From Paenibacillus woosongensis (lineage in GTDB: Bacteria > Bacillota > Bacilli > Paenibacillales > Paenibacillaceae): a stretch of DNA of 64,000 bases. Shown in pieces: positions 61,836 to 64,000 of the stretch (the stretch's first letter is position 1; every line of letters begins with the position of its first letter). The stretch covers positions 2,294,001 to 2,358,000 of the forward strand of contig NZ_CP126084.1 in NCBI RefSeq assembly GCF_030122845.1. Reading direction: 5' to 3'. The notes under the pieces were generated by a model. The model was not told the DNA's origin and did not search any database. It saw only the letters and a program-made list of their open reading frames with translations. The position numbers were made by a program, and so were the translations under genes.

Positions 61836-62456
61836 ATGAGTGATTTACTAACTTATGAAAAAGAATATTGGCAGCGCTCGTTCCAGTATGTTGCGGGAAT
61901 CGACGAGGTCGGTCGGGGCTGTCTGTTCGGTGATGTCGTCGCTGCAGCAGTTATTTTACCGCATGGATTAATATTAGAAGAAGTTAATGATTCCAAGAAG
62001 CTGACTGCAAAAAAGCGCGAGAAATTATTCGATATGATTATGAAAGAAGCGCTGGCCGTAGGCACGGGATTCATCGATGCGGAAACAATTGACCGTCTTA
62101 ATATCAAGCAGGCAACGCGCCTGGCAATGAAGCAGGCGGTGGAGCAGCTTGCAATTAAGCCGGATTTTCTTCTCATCGATGCGGAGAAGGTCGACGTCGA
62201 TATCGAGCAGCTGGCGGTGATCAAAGGGGATGCGGTAAGCCAGTCTATCGCCGCGGCCTCGATCGTGGCCAAAGTAACTCGAGATCGACTGTGCGAAGGC
62301 GAGTGGGATGTTCGATATCCGGAATACGGCATTGCCGCGCATAAAGGTTATGCGACTAAGCTGCATCGGGAGCGGTTACAGGCTCTTGGCCCGACACCCA
62401 TGCATCGCAAGAGCTTTATGCGCAATTTATTCGTACAGGAACAGACGTTGTTTTAA
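61836..62456 (+). CDS. rnhB: Ribonuclease HII
   Basis: A 206-residue enzyme that cuts RNA in RNA-DNA hybrids and at single ribonucleotides in DNA. The start ATG 61836 follows AAGGAGG; a frame extension to 61785 has no ribosome site. The catalytic acidic pair is in GIDEVGRGCLFGDVVAAAVI, and others are in FLLIDAEKVDVDI and AAASIVAKVTRDRL; the C-terminus has IAAHKGYATKLHRERL. The first motif is GRG-CLFGDV where most RNase HII have GRG-PLAGPV, but the acidic residues are kept. It precedes the ylqG-like gene as in Bacillus. Confidence 0.94.
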   Translation: MSDLLTYEKEYWQRSFQYVAGIDEVGRGCLFGDVVAAAVILPHGLILEEVNDSKKLTAKKREKLFDMIMKEALAVGTGFIDAETIDRLNIKQATRLAMKQAVEQLAIKPDFLLIDAEKVDVDIEQLAVIKGDAVSQSIAAASIVAKVTRDRLCEGEWDVRYPEYGIAAHKGYATKLHRERLQALGPTPMHRKSFMRNLFVQEQTLF

Positions 62457-62515
62457 AGGCAAGTAAGCTTCTCTAAAAGTAAGCGCACTGAACAACGTTT
62501 TTCGCTTCTTACTAG

Positions 62516-62540
62516 ACCCGTCTTGAGTAAGGCGGGTTTT
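62516..62540 (+). terminator. Terminator after rnhB
   Basis: ACCCGTCTT pairs with AAGGCGGGT (one G-U) around GAGT, followed by TTT. Confidence 0.7.
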
Positions 62541-62573
62541 CCGTATCATTGATGTAAATACAGGAGGATGCTC

Positions 62574-64000
62574 ATGAATATCGGACCGCTGATGCGCAGT
62601 CTTATGGGAGATTCCCGGCCGGGAGAACCGCGGGCGTTAGAACTTAAAACGGGGCAAATCGTAAGAGGGACTGTGCTAAGTGTCTCGGAGGATGGACAGG
62701 AAGCGGTCATACAGGTGCAGGGCGTGAAGCTTCACGCCGCTCTGGAGACGCCGCTTCGCCAAGGAGAAACGACGCTGCTGCAGGTTCAGCAGCCGTCAGC
62801 TGACGGGTTGGCCGTATTAAAACCTGTCGGATCCAACACGGCGGCACCGATGTCCGCTGCTTCTTTAGCGAACGCCCTGGCCGCTATGGGCCTGGAGGAT
62901 ACGGCGGCAAACCGCGAGCTGGTGCAGATGATGCGGGCTAGCGGCCTGCCTTTAACGAAAGAGAGTCTGCACACGCTTCAGCAGTTAACTTTACATAAAC
63001 CGCAAGCCGTGCCGATGTCGGAATGGATTCAAGCAGCGGGAATTGCACTGGGACGGGGACTTCCTTTGACCGGAGAGACGGTGGCGGGACTGCACCAGGC
63101 TGTTTTCGGCCCGCCGTTGCACGAGCTGTTAACCACGCTGGAGGAATTGCTCAGTAATTTAGTGCGTTCGGCGGAAGGGAATGGGGCCAAGGAGGCAGCT
63201 GGAAATCGAGCGGTACCGGCTCAAGCGCAGGGGCAGGCGTGGGCTGGCCAACCTTCTGCTCAAACAGGCAATGCTGTGTCAGGCCAGGCTCATGATGGCA
63301 ATGCTTCGTCGTTTTCGGCTCATGCGGCGGCGGCAACGGCTGGCAGCCCGTCAGGCGGATTACCAGCTGGGCAAGCGGCGCAGGGTGGACAGGCTGCAAT
63401 GCCAAACGCAGGGTCATCTGCTGAAGCGCTGGTAGGCAAGCTGCAGCAGGTGCTGCAAGAGCTGCGCGCCGCGATATCGCCGCCAGGCGGAGCAGCTGCG
63501 GCGGAGCGCGGCGCGGCAAGCAGCGCGCCGCAGCAGAGCCCGGCCGCCGCAGCCGGCACGGCCGCCGCTATGCCTGCGGCAGCAGCGGCGCCTGCAGCGC
63601 AGGCGCAAGCGCAAGGCGAAGTGCCCGCAGGGCCTTCGCCCGCGCTGCTGACGCGTCCCGCCCCCGAGGCGGAGCCGTGGGTGGGACGCGTGCTCAAGCT
63701 GCTCGGTGCGGAGCACGAGCAGCAAGTGCTGCGCGCTGCGCCAAGCAGCGCGCAGGAGGCGCCGCCAGCCGCAGGCGCGGCGCAGCGGGCTGCCGCCGGA
63801 GGCGCGGAGGCGCCAGGCGGCAGCGGGCAGGCCGGCAGCGCGCCTGCGGCCGCGCCGGACCATGCGCCTGCGGCGGCGCTACGCGGCGAGGCGGCCAGCG
63901 GTACGCTGCAGGCCGCCAGCACGGGCGCAGCCGCGGGCGGCGCAGGCCAGGCCGCGCCCGGGGCGCAGGCGCATGGCGCGGCCGTTGCGCAGCAGGCCGG
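62574..64000 (+). CDS. YlqG/FliK-like protein with Ala/Gly/Gln-rich linker (3' end outside window)
   Basis: ATG 62574 follows CAGGAGGATGCTC and the frame is open to the window end (475 codons). It was not closed by a stop, so it is partial. Residues 1-210 are ordered and helical or beta-rich (LELKTGQIVRGTVLSVSEDG, TLLQVQQPSADGLAVLKPVG, GLPLTGETVAGLHQAVFGPP, LHELLTTLEELLSNLVR). After 220 comes a long low-complexity stretch dominated by Ala, Gly, Gln and Pro at high GC content. Its position after rnhB matches B. subtilis ylqG, upstream of the FlhB-like ylqH, and the build resembles flagellar hook-length control proteins of the FliK type. A structured C-terminal domain should lie beyond the window. 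Family assignment is by position and layout. Confidence 0.7.
   Translation, partial: MNIGPLMRSLMGDSRPGEPRALELKTGQIVRGTVLSVSEDGQEAVIQVQGVKLHAALETPLRQGETTLLQVQQPSADGLAVLKPVGSNTAAPMSAASLANALAAMGLEDTAANRELVQMMRASGLPLTKESLHTLQQLTLHKPQAVPMSEWIQAAGIALGRGLPLTGETVAGLHQAVFGPPLHELLTTLEELLSNLVRSAEGNGAKEAAGNRAVPAQAQGQAWAGQPSAQTGNAVSGQAHDGNASSFSAHAAAATAGSPSGGLPAGQAAQGGQAAMPNAGSSAEALVGKLQQVLQELRAAISPPGGAAAAERGAASSAPQQSPAAAAGTAAAMPAAAAAPAAQAQAQGEVPAGPSPALLTRPAPEAEPWVGRVLKLLGAEHEQQVLRAAPSSAQEAPPAAGAAQRAAAGGAEAPGGSGQAGSAPAAAPDHAPAAALRGEAASGTLQAASTGAAAGGAGQAAPGAQAHGAAVAQQA

Noticed and set aside
63320-63922. Ala-rich 200-codon minus-strand frame near the window end
   Set aside because: GC-rich sequence is open in several frames; the plus frame continues an ordered protein with a good start, so the complement is incidental.
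1-64000. CRISPR array, prophage, integrase, transposase or rRNA operon
   Set aside because: No regularly spaced repeats, phage structural genes, intact transposase or rRNA sequence could be found on either strand.

Overview
The window reads as a chromosome segment of a spore-forming, Gram-positive Bacillota, most probably Paenibacillus or a close relative. The evidence is the gene order of the right half (rsmD-coaD-ylbJ-sepM-tmcAL-yceD-rpmF-fapR-plsX-fabH-fabD-fabG-acpP-fabF-rnc-smc-ftsY-ylxM-ffh-rpsP-khpA-rimM-trmD-rplS-lepB-rbgA-rnhB), sporulation-type proteins (YlbJ, a YjcZ-like peptide), strong AGGAGG-type ribosome binding sites, frequent TTG/GTG starts, and a moderately GC-rich background. 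No rRNA, CRISPR array, intact insertion sequence or prophage is visible. One tRNA gene (Pro, anticodon GGG) is present.

Left part (1-31.8 kb), accessory and eroding. Gene remnants are common: a deleted amidase (3-490), the tail of a copper P-type ATPase (515-660), an AraC tail facing a DcuC tail (1343-2094), a YheO-domain regulator fused to a PatB/MalY aminotransferase fragment and a third protein tail (7134-8092) in front of an intact ridA, and a dead gpmA (28299-28971) followed by another orphan tail. Between them lie intact sugar genes: GH36 alpha-galactosidase, GH94 phosphorylase with a LacI regulator and a matching operator in front of each, an MFS carrier, an aldose epimerase and a 6-phosphogluconolactonase-type propeller protein. 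Other intact genes encode a chemoreceptor, a LytTR protein behind a CcpA-type site, an AI-2E-family permease, an aromatic-acid-exporter-family protein, HelD, a second MFS carrier, a DsbA-like thioredoxin, RpiA, a GNAT enzyme, a TPR protein and a GQ-rich low-complexity protein. A small membrane protein and a zinc-ribbon membrane protein close this part.

Middle (31.8-54.5 kb), core. A structured, probably minus-strand RNA precedes rsmD. Then come the coaD/ylbJ/sepM/tmcAL/yceD/rpmF block, a FapR-controlled fatty acid and phospholipid cluster with a visible FapR box, rnc-smc-ftsY, the SRP genes (ylxM-ffh) and the rpsP-khpA / rimM-trmD ribosome and tRNA modification genes. tmcAL is split by a one-base frameshift inside a very GC-rich patch. 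A TrhA/hemolysin-III family gene lies between ftsY and ylxM.

Right part (54.5-64 kb). The usual trmD-rplS neighbourhood is interrupted by a polysaccharide deacetylase, two micro-ORFs with strong ribosome binding sites, tRNA-Pro and an AT-rich block holding a zinc-ribbon/DUF5780 membrane protein. The core then resumes with an L19 leader and rplS, lepB, rbgA, a TagO/WecA-family transferase on an almost leaderless promoter, rnhB, and an Ala/Gly/Gln-rich FliK-like protein that runs off the end.
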